Shown here: positions 39,023-52,500 of the stretch, one piece after another | Numbering within the stretch: position 1 is the first letter of the stretch | How the letters are laid out: each line of letters starts with the position of its first letter | Assembly: GCF_019399895.1 (NCBI RefSeq) | Contig: NC_091870.1 | Location: 3,182,001-3,246,000 of the forward strand | Reading direction: 5' to 3' | DNA: 64,000 nt | DNA from: Cardiocondyla obscurior | Taxonomy: Eukaryota > Arthropoda > Insecta > Hymenoptera > Formicidae | Program-made: the position numbers and the translations under genes | Notes under the pieces: model-generated | The model's database searches: none | What the model was told of the DNA's origin: nothing | The model's input: the letters and a program-made list of their open reading frames with translations, nothing else

Positions 39023-42000
39023 CAACGCGTACGATTATTAAAAGAAAACCGTCGTTGCTTCCCACGAAAACTATCGTGACAACTAGACATCCCCCGATAG
39101 TAATTGTTCGTGAAAAAACTTCGGGGAAAAGTAAAAGCTCTCGGGTACGGTGCGAAAGCAATTTTCGATGAGCGGATTAAGTTTTGTCGGCAACTCGGTC
39201 ACTACGGGGGTATGATTCGCTAGAAAGAAACGTATCACGTCGCACGTACTCGTTATGGGAACCGCGAGAATAGCCATCGAAGACGCATCCATCCCGTACA
39301 TCGGCATTGAGAACTTGTATTGAGTCACTATGATCGTGTCCCGTAGATAGCGATTTCTTTGCGAGATGTGAAAGTAGAAAGAGCTCACGTTTATACATAT
39401 ATATATATACATATATATACTAATCTCTGCATCTCCTTTTTTGGCGTATATTACTCACTCACACCATTTGCTCGGAAGTATCTTTGAATGGCTTTCGTTC
39501 GGAGACCGTAATCGTTATTGTTATACTTCTGGAACGAATAATATCTCTTAGTGCATGGAATCATATATCTCGAGCGAGATCGGCACACGAGCCGAGGCCG
39601 ATTTGGAGCCTTGCGATCGAGTCTATCTGTGTAGCAAGATGAAACACGTATATTGTATACCTGCATACCGCGATGCCGAGAATGCGCCTTCATCCACCGC
39701 TTCAGGAACTCTTTTGGCCGCCCCCGTCGCGGGGGCGGCGATTTTTTCCATTGCAAGCCTTGGGACGTGGCGAAGAAACTTTTTCACCCTCGGGAGAGAA
39801 AGAGAGAGAGAGAGACAGGATGCGCCCTTCGCCCGCGTGCGAGAGCGCGAGCCTGGGATCGATAACGCGCGCGAGAGAGAGCAAAGCGCGGAAGATTTTA
39901 AGCCGCGGAATTACGGAATTGGAGCGAAGCTTCTTCGTATCGACCGTCAAATTGCCAGCCGGGATTTTCTCGATTATTTACCGGGATAATTAATGGTTTT
40001 AGTACGATATCGCGGTGGCGATTGCGTGACTTTTTAATGTTTTTTTTTTTTTAATATTTTTTTCCTCTCTTTCGAATAAATATATTTTCGGTGCACGGGA
40101 TAATTAGGATCTTCGTCATTATAAACGTATCGTTAATTATCATAAAGGCATGTTTAACTTCACTTTCATGACGCGTGTCACACTTTTGGACTAAAAACAC
40201 CGCAAGGCGACTCCTAATCTCACGTGGTTGATTTTTGTTTCACGTTGAATTGATTTCGTATTTAGATTTTGGCATTTTACGGTAACACGCTAGTTTTGCT
40301 GGCTCACCTTCTACATCTCGGTACCGAGAGCGTTTCCCCGAACGAGGGGGATGAATGTAACGGGTGTCTCGGACGCACCGAGGGTTTGTCGTGCGTTCCC
40401 AGCGGGTCGCGGTAGTTCTGTTTGCTAACGTCATTAGTCCTGTGAGCGTTGATTTGAATTCCAAGTAATTTGCCAAGAGAAGTACGTTATGTAAACACCA
40501 CACCTTAATCACTGTTGCTTTACTCGTTGGGTTATGCGACTGTGGTTCTAGTGCATTTGACTGACTTTTCAGCCTGCCACGGCTGCATTCACACCTGTTT
40601 CCGTGTATGTTCTTACTTCTGTTTCTATCACGTTCTATTATTCACATCGTCCGTTTCGTGCCTCTTCCATCCTCGACCCCTCTTCCTCCACCCCACCCCC
40701 CCCTTGTCGCTCCATAGTCCCGTGCCGGACACGTTAATGTTTGCATCTCTTCCGTTTCTCTTCCTCGACGTTGACGTTTCTGCGAGAAAGTCTCCGCGGT
40801 TCGCACCTCGCCAGCTACTTTTTTTTTTTTTTCCTTCTTCGCGACCGGTCACTTCCAGAATCCCGTAACGACTTATTGGCAGATTTATTTGCGAGACGCT
40901 TAACGTGACGCACGCTTTAATATCCGCCGCTATTCTTCTTCCCGAGTTTAATAAACTTCACGGGGAAAGTCATTACGTCGCCGATATTTCTTCAGCCCGG
41001 TAACGATGTTTATTATTCACGAAACAATTGTTACATGCGTTGGCGGCTACGTAGGTCGTGTTACACGCACGTAAACAATGCATGGAAAATCTAACGCGGG
41101 CGTATATATAATTTTTTTTTTTTTTTATTATTACCGAAACCAATTACCGAAACTTTGTTAATTATTAACACTTTGTAAAAATTGCGGGAACGTGTGTCGA
41201 GACGATTTCGGGTACAGTATTTTAACGCGCGTTTTTGCATTCGTTCGCTCGTAATTTAATTAGATCGTCGGAATATCTCGTTTTACGGTATTACAAGCCT
41301 ATTGTCTGCGAGCGAGAACTCTTCTTTTCGACGCATTGTTTCGCGAGCGCTCGATAGTGCCCCCTCCCTCTCCCCTCGCGATTTCCCGAATACGGCGAAT
41401 TAATCAACTCAGACATCAATTCGTACATCTTAATCTTCGCGAAACGATCTTGAGCGCACAGACGAGATCTTCGATCTTGATGCTCGCATCGCCCACTTTG
41501 TAAAGTTAATGCGGCTTAATTACGCCTTAAGTACTTGTGATTTACGACTCGAACGCGCTACGCGGAAAAGGCGAGCGAGCTGATTCAATTGCTTGCCTTC
41601 GCACGCGAGCGAGCCGTCACTTTCAGAGACGTCGAATAATCTGAAGCACCGACATCCCCGACCTGCGCGTTGCCCCGCTTAATCCTATACAAAATCCGAT
41701 ATTTCATTCCCTCGCATAATTTATACGTCGTTTCAAATCAGAAAATTGGATCATGATTTTGCTCTTTGTTCTTCATCTCTTTCTCTCCCTCACATACATT
41801 TTTTTTATTTCGAACCGAGGGTACGGAATTCAGTGTAAAAAAAGAAAAAAAAAAAGTAGTAGACCCGTAATTTGTAAGGATCACGTACCATTTTAGATAC
41901 GTCTCTTAAAGGGTCACACAGGCGATGAGCCTGCTTCTCGTTCTCGCAACGAGCCCTTCAATTTCTCACGTGTCGGCGCAAAAATGGGCTCCCTCCTCGC

Positions 42001-42119
42001 CGCCCTCCTCTCTTAGCGAGAAAATCAATCGAGCATCGCGCAGTTCTATTTCTCACGGCGACATCGTTTCCCTAAACGCCTCGGATACAGCGCAAAACGT
42101 TTTTTGGCCGTCGCATCTG

Positions 42120-42680
42120 TCATTTCTGTGAGCCGTCGCCGTCGCCGGTGGCTCTCTCGCGAGGCGATTGTGTACAGCACCGCTCGGAAAATACATGGGT
42201 AAACTCGGACTCCCTTTTTCTCTCGTTGTATCGACTAGCGAGTTGTACCTCGCGAGCGACGGAAAGAGCTTCGAGGCGCGTCGTGCAAAAGTGCGCGAGT
42301 GAGAGCGGACGGACGGGAGGGAAAAGGGTGATAGAGAACGCCGAGGGAAAAGGAGGCGGCAAAGGGTGCGAGAGGGAGACGGCGACACGTGAGAGAGACG
42401 TGGGTCCAGGGGTGGATGCTGGCAGCGGCATTTATTGATCGCTCGTAGCAACCCTGCCAGCGATCCTCGCCGCACCCTCCGACACCCTCTCGCTCACCCC
42501 GAGTCGTCCTCTCGCCCGCACTCTCCGCCGCGCGCGTCACCGGCCGCGAAACGAAAGCCTCAAAGCTGCACGAGCTGCACGCCCCCGCCTCCCCGAGGAT
42601 TCAATCATATTAATTACTCACAGCACCGCCGACTCTCGGCGGTGCATCCGCGTAAACGCGCCCGTTGATCTCCCGCACGA
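42120..42680. other. GC-rich intronic patch with open frames on both strands
   Basis: The patch is CpG- and GA/CT-rich and so has few stop codons, giving frames of about 100-140 codons on both strands. The translations are Arg/Ser/Pro-rich with no recognisable domain. It could be regulatory. Confidence 0.4.
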
Positions 42681-45600
42681 GTCGAATCTCCGCGAATTGT
42701 TTTTCCTCTTGACGCGCACGCCGCCATATGATAGCACGCCGCCGCGTCCCCAGATGACGCATTCAATTTGTAATATTCCTAGTTATTCTCGAGGACGTTA
42801 CGAAAATAACGGCGTGTGCCAATATTTTTGCACGGTATGCGATATAAACAGCCGGCGGGATCGGGGTTGCTTTAATAAAATTGGCGTTTCTTTAAATGTT
42901 TGATTTCGTCCGTTGCGCAGCTCCTCGGTTGCTTTTTTGAGGCGTCTCTAAATATTATCGGTGTCACGAGGAGGAAAAAAAAAAAGAAAAAAAAAATGTG
43001 TAGGCTGCGTCGTCACGAGGTCAAACGCGCAGCATTTGGGACGAATTTTTCGGCGCTCTGCTTGAAAAAACAGCGTTTCCTCTTCGTTGGAATTTTTCCT
43101 CGGGTTACCGGTATGCGCGAGCGATAAGGTCACGTTGGCGTAAAATCCCGCGCGTAAATAACGTATAACGCGAAATCGCGGAGTGCCAGGATGGCTAGAT
43201 GTATTATTCGCAATTTCAATGGCGACTCGCGGCGTCCCACGAGATTTTACATCGCGCCTTACCCTCGTCCCCGCGTGTCAGTGAGGTCGAAAATTGGCGC
43301 TGGAAATTTCACCGTAACGATATCGCGCGAGGGGTTAAGTAGACACGTAGTAATTGACAATCACGATGGCGAGCGCGATAAAAGTGCCGTTGTTGATATG
43401 AAAAATAATTTCGACGAGGTCGTGGGTGGCCCCGTAGGTGCGCGATAACAAAGTTCCGCGCTGTAACGCCCGGTGATAAAAGTTCCTTTTCCTCCAATAT
43501 TCTCATTATCGGGTAATTGCGCTGAAAATGGCCGCGCCGATGAGAAGTTATCGCGCAATAATTGATAAGCGTGTGAAACGACGTGCGAAACGACAGGAAT
43601 TATTATTCCCCGCGTTTACGTCGCGTGTGAAATTGGGGAAAATGCGCGATTCGATTTATGGCCATCCGCTTCTTCGGGCCCGGCGGCATTAATCTGATTT
43701 TCGAAATGTATTTTTCGCTAAAAGCGGAAGCTTCGCGCGTTATGTTTTGCAGTAATTATTTTAACGTTAATTCTTCCGGCGCAATTAAATTTTCAATTAA
43801 GAATTTCCAGCGATCCGAATTCCGCTTCCGCCGGAACCTTCGCTTTACTCCCCGCCGTTCGTTTAATTAAAGAAACGATTCATTCGGAATTCATTCGTTT
43901 TTATTCATTCAATCTTAAATTATCCGACTCGTCATAGCCTCCGCGGCCGGAATTAATTAAACGGGGACGGAAGAGGGGGATAATTAGTTTACGCACAAGC
44001 CCGTAAAGTTCGTTTCGGTTTTAGCTCAGAGTTTTGCCATTTTTTTCATTTAATACGTTCACGTCGACGGCCGCGGCCACATTCTCGCCTGAGTTCGCAC
44101 GAAACAATTGCATCTGGTACAAAAACGTGGCGAAGTAAAGTCCACCGCGACATAATTGCTGCCACGCCAAAATGTTACTCATAATAGTAAAAATTATTTT
44201 TTGTTTCACCACCGTGCACGTCGCGTTCGATGCGTTCATTTAAGTCCCGTCACGAATTTAAAAACTCTACGAACCACCGTATCGCATCCCGGGGAGTCGC
44301 GAAAATTCTTTCCGTGATTTTTGCGAGTGATTATTTTAAGACGCTTGAAGATCGAGATGTAAAAAGTAATTTCGCGCGCTATCGAAGGAACGATGAAATC
44401 TCGACGGTAATTTCGTCGCGTATATTTTTCTCCCTTTCTATCTCGTTAAATTTAATGCCGCGCATCAGTCGGCCCTTCTTCACTCTCATCTTAATTGTAT
44501 CATGCACTTGCAGTATCGTGGCCGTCCGCGCCACTCGATACAGTATCGCAAAAGCTTTTTTTTTTTCTCCCCCGTTCTTTTTACGTAGAGAATTCGGGAT
44601 CGCGCGCAATATCGATATTACCTACATATTTCAAAGTAATCTTAAAATACCCGGGCTTCTATTCACAAAGACGCATGTTAATATTTCGCAAATTATTTTC
44701 ACAGTATTGGGTTTTTTTTTTTTCCACGTCCAGAAAATGCAGAAGTCGGTATATTTCGCGATTATTGTGGTTTACAGCTTTGAATATTTTAATATCTTTT
44801 TGTGGAATGGCGTGGGTGATATAAACGGGCACGTTTCGAACCGGCGTAACGGTATCGCGATTGTCGGATTGTTAGTTGACGTTTGCAGAATTGAAGAAAA
44901 TGTGCGTTGTACACGCCACGGGCGAAGTGCGCGGTCTGCTGCAAAATTATATCGGACATCAAATATGCAATTACGCGCGAATGGCACGGTGTTGATTGGT
45001 AATAAATCAGTGTGTAAATATCGTAATTAATATTTTGTTTGTGCATACTGGGCGAAATATGCAGGTCGCGGTTGTTTGGCAAATAAACTAGCATGAAAAA
45101 TGAGAGATAATTAACAATACTGTGTACACGCTAAACCAAGCTTTATGAACAATACTAGAGAATTCGCGATAATTCACATTTCTCTTCTTTTTTTTTTTTT
45201 TTTGTACATGTTTAAAACGCAACACTTTCTTATTTATCGCGCATTGCGAATATCGGCTGTTCCTCCAAGGGTTATTAATTTTAAATCGTTCGTTTTATGG
45301 GCAAAAAAAAAAAACAAATGCATAAATGATTAAAAGATACAAATATGCGATTTAAATTGATATGATGCACAATGCAATATTTTATCGATAGATTTTATCA
45401 CGCGAATGTAAAACGTAAAATTTATTTTACCTTTCAATTTATATAATTCTGTTTCAATTAATTTCCGATCAGCCGTTACAGGTTTGCGGGAGAAGAGTTG
45501 ATTTTTATTGCGCGCTAATTATTTAACCGGATACCGGTTTCTCTAAATCGATCGAAGTAGCAGCACCTATCACAACGACAAATTAAATGGCAGTTAAAAG

Positions 45601-47603
45601 TTTTCAAGCAGTTTTTTTCAAGCAACAGTCAATAAATCCTACGCGGTACGACGAAGGGTTTCGCAAGCCCTTCCCCGAAGAGGGGAGGAGGGCTCAAACA
45701 AGCCGATGTTTGTCAAATTAACAATCAGTCGCGAGTACAATGAAGCTTAATGAATCCAGCGTCGGAGCGCGCGCGCAATCGACTCGAGACTGCCGCTTTT
45801 TCTCGATTTGCCCGGGCGCGATCTTACGGTGAAATTAATCCATTTCCGATTTACCGCCTGGCGAGACATCGCGCCGGATAATCCGCCGGGCCATAATCAA
45901 ATCTCCCGTCGTAGTTTTCGCCTTTGCCCTTTTTTTTTTTTCTTCGTTCCCCAGTCGGCGCGGCGCGCCGTTACGATTTAACGAAGCTTCAGAAAAGTTG
46001 GAAGCTTTTCGAGAACGCAATAAATCTGCGCCGGTGCCGTTCGCCTTAACGAGCCGGTCCGCAAGCTTTGCATAAAATTTCATCTTGTTCGTCACGGCGG
46101 GATTAATCCTCTTTGCCCGATCGTACGTGGTCGTCCGTCCGTGTGGCATTAGAATTTGTTTTACGAGAGCCCCGCGTCCGAGGGGGGAGGGGAGGATCGT
46201 GTTAATTAACTAGTTAAAGTTAAACCCGGCGAAACGCATAATTAATATCTTCCTATTTCGTAATTTTTTATTTCGAAGACCGAGGCAGAATTCTTCGCAC
46301 AAGCACTTTCTCGTTATTATTTCCACTTCTACGCGGCTAATAAATGCCCTGCAAACAATTTTTTTTCTTTTCTTTTCTTTTTTTTTTTTTAATTACCCAG
46401 TTGACGTAATTTGGATAATTTTGGTAATGACGTTATCATTACGATCAATTAATAATTACAGTCAAAGAGATCGATATTACGTTAAATTGTGTGTTCGAAG
46501 CGGCACTTCGAAGGGCACGTAATCACGTAACATCCGATTTGCAATACGTGCGCAACCGGCTACTGCATTAATTATCATTTTTATATTCCATTTGTCCTGA
46601 ATTTCCAATAATATCGAGTGGTTTTATTACAAGTACTTTACACGGGAGAGAAAAAGAGAGAGAGAGATGGAGAGAAAATTTAGAATTCAAATTAAACCAT
46701 TTAAATCACAAGCAAAATCATACAACTATTATTAATACATATTTTGTTTGTTTTTCGACTCTTCGTCGACTTAAATTTAAGCATACACGCGCGACCATTT
46801 ATGTGGAAGCACTGATAGATAAATCTCTGCTGCAAAACAATTTAATTTTTACTTCCAATATTATAGTGGAGGATATAAATTAGCGGGAAATTTTTCTAGA
46901 AAATAAATTAATCTGATTATCATTCAGCGGCAGTAAATGATATAAAAGGAACTCGCTAACTGACACCGAAGATGCCATTATCCGCTCGCAATGATTAATA
47001 GACTAAGATACTCGTATTTTTATTACCTGCGAATATTTATTGCGCAGATAAACGCACCGTTGACGAAACATAATGTTGTAATAATATAATGTTAAATTAA
47101 CAAAATCGTTAATGAAGTGCCTAGTTTGATCGACTCGTTTCTCTGCGCAATGTTACTCGTAATTTTAATCGACAACAATATTTCACGAGCTTTCGGGACC
47201 GCATCGAATTAACCCGTCAATTATTCACGGAGCGTTGAAATTAACGCAACAGCGGCTCTGACGTTCATGAAGTATCGTTGTGACCGAAAGCGCAGATATA
47301 ATTAAACGAAAAGTCGTTCCGCGTGTCTCAAAGTCCCGCGGACTCTAATCCACTCCCTCTCGAAAAGGGCATCTTCCAACACGTTCGGCAGTCACAAACA
47401 CCGGCAATTACGTTTGAGTTATTAACAGAGCGTGATTATTCGGTAAGTCGATCTTCCTCCGCGGCCGGAAGACTTTTCCGAATGTTTCCAACGCGGTCGC
47501 CGTTTAAACCGAAGGGATTCCGGAGGGAAATACACGATTAAGGAAGAAGTAGTATTGTCCGTTTATTTTTTAATGTAATCGCGAGCGGCGATTCTCAAGC
47601 GAC

Positions 47604-47621
47604 GCCGCCGCCGGCGGCGGC
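47604..47621. repeat. perfect GCC/GGC palindrome, 18 nt
   Basis: GCCGCCGCCGGCGGCGGC is its own reverse complement and lies 160 nt before the acceptor of the 142-nt exon. It could form a hairpin in the pre-mRNA or a cruciform. Confidence 0.85.
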
Positions 47622-47780
47622 TACGTTGTTCGTTTATTAATTATTAATACGCGCGCGGGTGTCCAAGCTGCCGGACGTAGGTGCCCGAAGTTTCGCGAGG
47701 TGGGTGGATTAAGACCTCCGCGGCGTGCTGCGCGATCACGGAAACGACAACGGAGTACTAACGATCTCTGACAAAAACAG

Positions 47781-47922
47781 GATACAGGTTACCGGCCATG
47801 CCATGGAGCTGGCTAGGAGCGGCGCCATCGGCAGCTACAGCTGCAGCGGTCGCGGCCGCGGTGACCCCATCGCCCGCAGCTGCGCCGCTCGTCCTTGCAC
47901 CCAGAGCGGCGGCGAGACGGAG
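47781..47922 (+). CDS. Rbfox1: Rbfox1 alternative Ala/Pro-rich exon, 142 nt
   Basis: Between AAAACAG and CGGAG|GTACGG lies a 142-nt exon that enters in phase 1 and leaves in phase 2. It reads (G)YRLPAMPWSWLGAAPSAA, then an alanine-rich tract with TPSP, and ends in LVLAPRAAARR plus AG. RBFOX C-terminal regions are Ala-, Pro- and Tyr-rich activation/interaction regions, so the composition fits. In vertebrate RBFOX the equivalent place carries a PGFPYPAATAAAAY-like stretch. Because 142 is not a multiple of three, the exon can be optional only if another event compensates. The tandem acceptors of the next exon do exactly that. An 18-nt perfect GCC/GGC palindrome lies about 160 nt upstream. Confidence 0.75.
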
Positions 47923-49456
47923 GTACGGATTGAATTAAGGGCCCTGCCCACGTATACGCGGCACCGAGGCAAACGTGTCGTTACATACGCTCGAGACGAC
48001 ACATAAACGAGCACGAACACCACAAACCACCCCCGATCAATCCCCCTTCTCGCCTTCTACATCGCGCGCGTACCGTCGCGAAAAGAATAAGTATTTTTAC
48101 GAGGATCCCGGACGATTTGAAATATTTCGCGGTAGAACGACGCCCCGATTCATCTTTGCATTCCCCGACGAGACGTCGAAAGCTTTTTACGGACGCAATC
48201 GTTAAATTGTTTAAATCAGCGCGCTCGTTTCTTGTTCCATTTGCCGTTCGGAGACCGCAAGATCGTTCTTTTCTTTTTTATCTCTCCCTTTTTTTTTTTT
48301 TTTCTTTCCGGCGCAATTGGGTCAATTTTAAAAATTGGGTCGCGCTTGCGAAAATTCCGAGGTAATCTTCTTCATGTGCACGCGAGCTTCGTATCCGCTG
48401 TACGTTTTGGGCAAAAAGAATACTTTTTCCGGGTCTTTCTTGCTGGCGTCAGACGTTCGTGAAAGCCGCGAGGTGGAGTTAAAATTCGCTCTTTTGTATA
48501 AAAACGTCGTATACTACGGAGAATAACTTTGCACACTTCTCCGCTATACGTTTTAAATTCGCCGGACTTGTATTTAAGCAGTATTTAATTTAATACGACC
48601 ACACGTCGCAAAACATATTCGGTACCTATTTCAATCGCGCGCGGCATAAATACACCGCACTTCGGAAATACTTTTGAACAATTTAATGCGGGCGCTGTTG
48701 TTGCCTTTTAAAGCTTCGTTAAACAGAAACGTCGGTGCGTCCGGTGCGCGCGGGGTTAAATGCGCGAAGGGAATTACGTGTTTGGTCAATCGTCATTCTC
48801 GAAGTGCATCAGCGAATTAATCCGACGGCCCGACGTTTCATTTTTAATCGTCGGGGAATTTTACCCCGGAGAGCCGGACTCCATTACGGGTCCATTATGA
48901 GCCGCGGCGGATCGCGAAATATCCCGCGATTTATTTACGCAAGACCGACGCGCGGGAGTACATGTTTTCGATTCGTTCCGGCTCCGCTCATCACCCGCTG
49001 AACGCTATTTTACACACGCGTTATTCTTATCAGCCCGCACGTAAATGCCGCTTTAATAACGTCCCGCCGCGAGTTTTTCCGCGTACTTCGCGTCACCTCT
49101 CTCTCCCCGGCGAGTCGTCGCGAAAGCCATAAAAATTCGGACGAGCGCGCCCGGTTGCTCAACGAACGAATCATCCCCTTTGCCCTTCGTTTCTCACCTA
49201 CTTTTTCCGCACCCCCCTCGTATATATTCACTGTGTCTCCACTTTCTACTATTTGATAATTAATGTTGCTACCTTCCCTCTTCTCGGTGTACTCGTATCG
49301 GCAGCGTAGCACACAGAGTGGAAAGAAACCCTTTGAATATTCACTTGTGCACGAACCGCAAAACCACCGCCCGAATGCTCCGCCATGGTTGTTGCATTGA
49401 TGCTAGTTGGACGAACACATTACTGTTCCCTTCTCCCTCTGTTATATATGTGTACA

Positions 49457-49527
49457 TATATATATATCGTTGTTTTTTATCTTTAGGGCACGCATATATA
49501 CATATATACAATATATATATACATCGT
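49457..49527. repeat. duplicated AT microsatellite unit
   Basis: ATATATATATCGTTGTTTT and a second ATATATATACATCGTTGTTTT unit lie about 60 nt apart, each preceded by ACATATA-type repeats. Confidence 0.8.
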
Positions 49528-52500
49528 TGTTTTCCGCCTAATTAGTCAAATTTGATCGTCTGTTTAGGGAGCTCTCGCCCCGGGCAGCGGTCGATCTGTG
49601 GCCAGAAGTAAATCGCATGAATTCTCACCGATATATATCTTATTACGGAATTTGACAAGTAGCAAAATTGATGAGGAAACATCGGATTTCCTCGACATTA
49701 ATTAAAAAAAAAAAATTTGATAAAGTTTCGAATTGCTTTAGGAACGGATTAAAATATAATATTAAAAATTACACGCGACCCGTCGAGTGAAAGATTAATC
49801 TCTTTAATGTTGTATGGCAATTTTGCATTTATCTATTTACGATCACGGGCGCGGATGCAAATGGATCGAAATGCATATTGAACGACGGAAGCGTTCAATT
49901 TGCGGCAGATAAGGAATTAATATTTAATACGTAAGCTCATTGATTTCCGATTAAACATCCGCGCCGGTAAAAAGTCCATTTGTTTGCGACGGTTTAGGGC
50001 AGGGAATTTACACCGCGCGGTTTAACGGAGAACTTTCGTTATCGCAAAAATTATATGTTCGACGGGCCGGGACTCAAGGTACATAAATAAGTAGCGGGCC
50101 GATTAAACCCGGCGCGTTTAACTTTTTCATTGTTCGCGAGTGTAATCTCTCCGGTGGGCCGCGTTATCGTCGGGCTGTATATTTCCATAAATTTGGATTT
50201 TCTCCGGCACGCCACGCCGGACAATCTGCCACCGTGTGCGCAGTCGATTAATTAATAGCCGTTAATTGGCGTGTCACGCGCACTCGTAAAATCTGGCCGA
50301 AGACAGCAATCGTTCGGCATGGCCGGCTTTTAAACCTCTCGTATCCCGGAATGAATCGAACGGGGGCTGGCCATCGCGTGTATTGCATTCCCGAAATGTC
50401 AGTGTCGGGCGCGGGCGTTCTTTTTCGAAAATATGTCGCTCGCTTATTTCGATTAAAAGTGAAATGTGGATCCCGAAAACAAACTGCGACAAATTGTTCC
50501 GTATCGATCAGAACGAGCGACAGTGGTGTTCGTTTTACTTTAATACTTTTGGAGAATCGATCGGAAAAACGTATAATATGCCCGTCGCGAAAGTTCGTCG
50601 GATTTTCGAAAATATTTCTTTCGGTTGATTCGGTAAAACTGGGCTGACTTTTATCCGCGTCGTCTAAAAGCCGTATTTTAATGAACGGGACGCGGGTACA
50701 ATTTATCGAACGTATTTATACGCCCGCTATGTTGATAGCTACATTTCTGCGCCACAGATCACGCGAGCCCAGGAAAATGGAGTTTCGTGATGCGATTGTA
50801 ATTTCGGCCCACACACAAACCACTCTTCTTTTTGGAATGCGCCTGCTATTTATGCATCACGCTCTTGACCCGCCTTTAGATAACCGGCGATCAAGCCGAT
50901 CCATTAACCAACCCCCTCGCCCCCCGCCCCGTCGTTGATCGTTAACTTGCGTTTTGGTTTGCGCTAACATCACGCGCGTTTACCTGCACAGTAGGTAGTT
51001 GTCTGTTAAGGATGCTGTTGATGTGCTGCTCGTATAATTGATCCTACTAGTCTAACAACAATGCATATATTTATTATACCTATGGTATAACTATAATCAT
51101 TTTAACACTTTGAAGAGATGTACTTTCACAATTTTTCCATTTCTTTTAAATGTACAAAACAATTTAATATGGCACATATTTTATAATAATTATTAATTTA
51201 ACTTTCTAAACGGAAGCTTTAGCCTCAGCTATTTGAAATTTCTCTTTATACGTATATTGTATATAATAATCTCTATAATAAATGTAAGTAGATTGTAGTG
51301 CGCTACGACTTCCATTGCAATTTTTTTTTCTTTTTTGTTTGAAAAAGAGAAACGTAATTCTTTTAATAAATTTTATTCTCTTCAAGGTGAATTTTTCGAT
51401 GCAAACGTGTATATAAATGAGAAAGCACTTGTTAAATCGCTTCATCAGCAGCTGATCCGAACGAGATGACTTGGTGCCGATGAAAAGGTAGGCAGAATCG
51501 TCAGTTTTTATTACTTGGACCTAGCGCGGGGATAAAAAGGATTCTTCCTATTGCCGAGTTTGTTTTTCCGACTTTTTTTTTTTTTTTTTTTTTCCTTGTC
51601 GGACGTGTCGATAACTCAATGTCATTTGTCGTTCACGTCAATACGACGGCTATTCATTAAAGTCACTATCCATCTATCAGGACTACCTACGTGGTTCCTC
51701 CGATCACCATCATCTATCAACGCTCAAAACATAAATTAAGAAATATCTCAGAGATGTAATCCGTCATATGATAGACTGATAAATCACCTATTTTACGTCA
51801 GACTGATATTCTTTTCTAATGATACTCATAGCGGTCTAACGGCGCTACAATTTTTCTCCTAATTTCTTTCACATCCCTGCAGTTTCGAAAATTACTACCG
51901 TATCTTTGTCTTGCAAATTATCTCGAAGAAGATCTTATATTATCTTTCGAGCCTAATTCTTTAGCGGTGTGCAATCTAGGAAATTATCGATAGATTTTTA
52001 ATTACTTTCTATCTCCTCAAGTAATACAGAAATTGACTAGTATTTCCATAATCTCGTCCGAATTTCTCGAGTGAAGCCCACTGCCACGAATCTGAATTGC
52101 ATCGCCGAGCGAGAAAGCTCTCCGGCAGCCACCGTTATGCATCGTCAGCTTTCCAAACTGCGCATCCGCTTCTTCCTTCCGTTTACCGAAAACCGGTGTC
52201 GATCATGGAACCGGCAGCTGCTCCACAATATGGTTGCCTCGAGTCGTGACATCCACGTCGTGGTCTATTCAACCCCATCGGGAAAAATATCTCTTTCGAA
52301 AATCTCTGTATACCGGACTAGCTGGAAAACAAGCCAATCAGCAAAGTATTTTGCATTCGGCATTGATTTCCTTCAATTCTCAAGCTCGTTCCCTTTCAGT
52401 TTATTTTCTCAGACAGAGAAGTCTCGACGTTTATCGAGATGTGACAGGCGCAGCTTCTGGCGCCGCTCTACGAGGACCATAAATCGCTCACGCGAGCTTC

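Larger units (their letters stand above)
28982..47780 (+). other. intron before the 142-nt exon (18.8 kb)
   Basis: This is the longest intron in the window. It starts with two hairpins and a triple CGTATAGCCA repeat. It contains a CpG-island-like block near 30650-30880, AT microsatellites near 36471-36520 and 39391-39420, an ATT repeat, a CGT repeat, a possible hAT-type element at 38470-39022, and another GC-rich patch near 42120-42680. Open frames of up to 266 codons occur but none is recognisable. Confidence 0.8.

Noticed and set aside
44230..45030. Longest open frame in the window (266 codons, plus strand)
   Set aside because: It is intronic. The translation has no recognisable domain, is rich in Phe/Ile/Arg from T-runs and CpG, and has no homologous exon neighbours. 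Most likely a chance frame.
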